A stretch of 64,000 bases of DNA. Source: Chryseobacterium sp. JJR-5R. GTDB taxonomy: Bacteria; Bacteroidota; Bacteroidia; Flavobacteriales; Weeksellaceae. Shown one piece after another: positions 63,950 through 64,000 of the stretch. The stretch spans positions 3,906,001 to 3,970,000 of the forward strand of contig NZ_CP139137.1 in NCBI RefSeq assembly GCF_034047335.1. The letters are read 5' to 3'. Within the stretch, counting starts at the first letter, position 1, and every line of letters begins with the position of its first letter. Below the pieces are notes generated by a model, which ran no database searches, had not been told where the DNA came from, and worked only from the letters and a program-made list of their open reading frames with translations. The position numbers and the translations under genes were made by a program.

Positions 63950-64000
63950 TTAAATTTGAATTCCGCTATAAACAGCATCCCAGTCCTTCATTACCGGATC
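63950..64000 (-). CDS. thiH: Probable 2-iminoacetate synthase ThiH, C-terminal end (partial)
   Basis: Only the last 16 codons and the stop (63952-63950) are inside the window, reading DPVMKDWDAVYSGIQI. The KDWD segment near the C-terminus resembles that of ThiH. The gene runs in the same direction as the ThiF-like gene 78 bases downstream, matching the common thiG-thiH-thiF order in Bacteroidota. With so few residues the call is tentative. Confidence 0.5.
   Translation of the reverse strand, partial: DPVMKDWDAVYSGIQI

Noticed and set aside
1..64000. CRISPR arrays, rRNA, tRNA and insertion sequences
   Set aside because: No regular spacer-repeat pattern, cloverleaf or transposase-type frame was found on either strand; the only tandem repeat is the ACTTT tract.

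Overview
The window reads as a chromosome segment of a Bacteroidota flavobacterium, most likely Chryseobacterium or a close Weeksellaceae relative. Evidence for this is the moderately AT-rich DNA, the lack of clear Shine-Dalgarno sequences, recurrent Bacteroidota -7 boxes (TAnnTTTG) upstream of genes, a flexirubin-type pigment cluster whose ammonia-lyase closely resembles my memory of the Flavobacterium johnsoniae tyrosine ammonia-lyase, and many lineage-typical families (long IleRS, CCDC81-type HU protein, OMP_b-brl_3 receptors). Species assignment is inference.

Region 1 (1-22947) is most of a flexirubin / aryl-polyene gene cluster, truncated at the left edge. The plus-strand half (1-11608) holds an ABC exporter, thioesterase, ketosynthases including a chain-length-factor-like partner, an acyl carrier protein, a polysaccharide deacetylase, LolA-like and lipoprotein partners, a hotdog dehydratase and a GT2-DUF2062 fusion. 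It meets a convergent minus-strand half (11678-20044) with an autoproteolytic C45-type hydrolase, a CrtI-like oxidoreductase, an LpxL-like acyltransferase, a second ACP, another ketosynthase, FabG and tyrosine ammonia-lyase. A divergent halogenase-like flavoprotein (20142-21386) and a minus-strand PaaK-like ligase (21634-22947) complete it. Together these fit a route from tyrosine to 4-coumarate, activation, ACP-bound chain extension, ring tailoring and export or esterification. A toxin-antitoxin pair with a frameshifted toxin (3595-4114) sits inside the cluster. The dialkylresorcinol genes darA/darB are not in the window.

Region 2 (23181-27310) is an accessory polymorphic-toxin-like locus: an 892-residue protein with a very AT-rich 3' tip encoding a possible papain-like domain, followed by four Imm35/YrhB-type immunity genes. 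One is decayed and one ends early. The gene end and terminator of the first copy recur at the end of the array.

Region 3 (27513-36755) is housekeeping: ileS, a DksA-like protein, lspA, a SanA-like protein, trpS, a HAD nucleotidase, an ECF sigma factor and a small outer-membrane protein. Region 4 (36846-43706) has metK behind a SAM-II-type riboswitch, a divergent oxyR-katA pair, enoyl-CoA hydratase, dCMP deaminase, xerD and a Nudix hydrolase. Region 5 (43778-53528) contains envelope lipoproteins, a serine hydrolase, a D-2-hydroxyacid dehydrogenase, a thioesterase, an HU-like membrane protein, a candidate structured RNA, and a TonB receptor behind a TPP riboswitch. Region 6 (53677-64000) has acnA, a LytS/LytR-type two-component pair beside two large outer-membrane beta-barrel receptors, a DUF1345 protein, a ThiF/MoeB-type enzyme and a probable thiH 3' end. 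The TPP-controlled receptor and the thi genes at the right edge indicate both thiamine uptake and synthesis.
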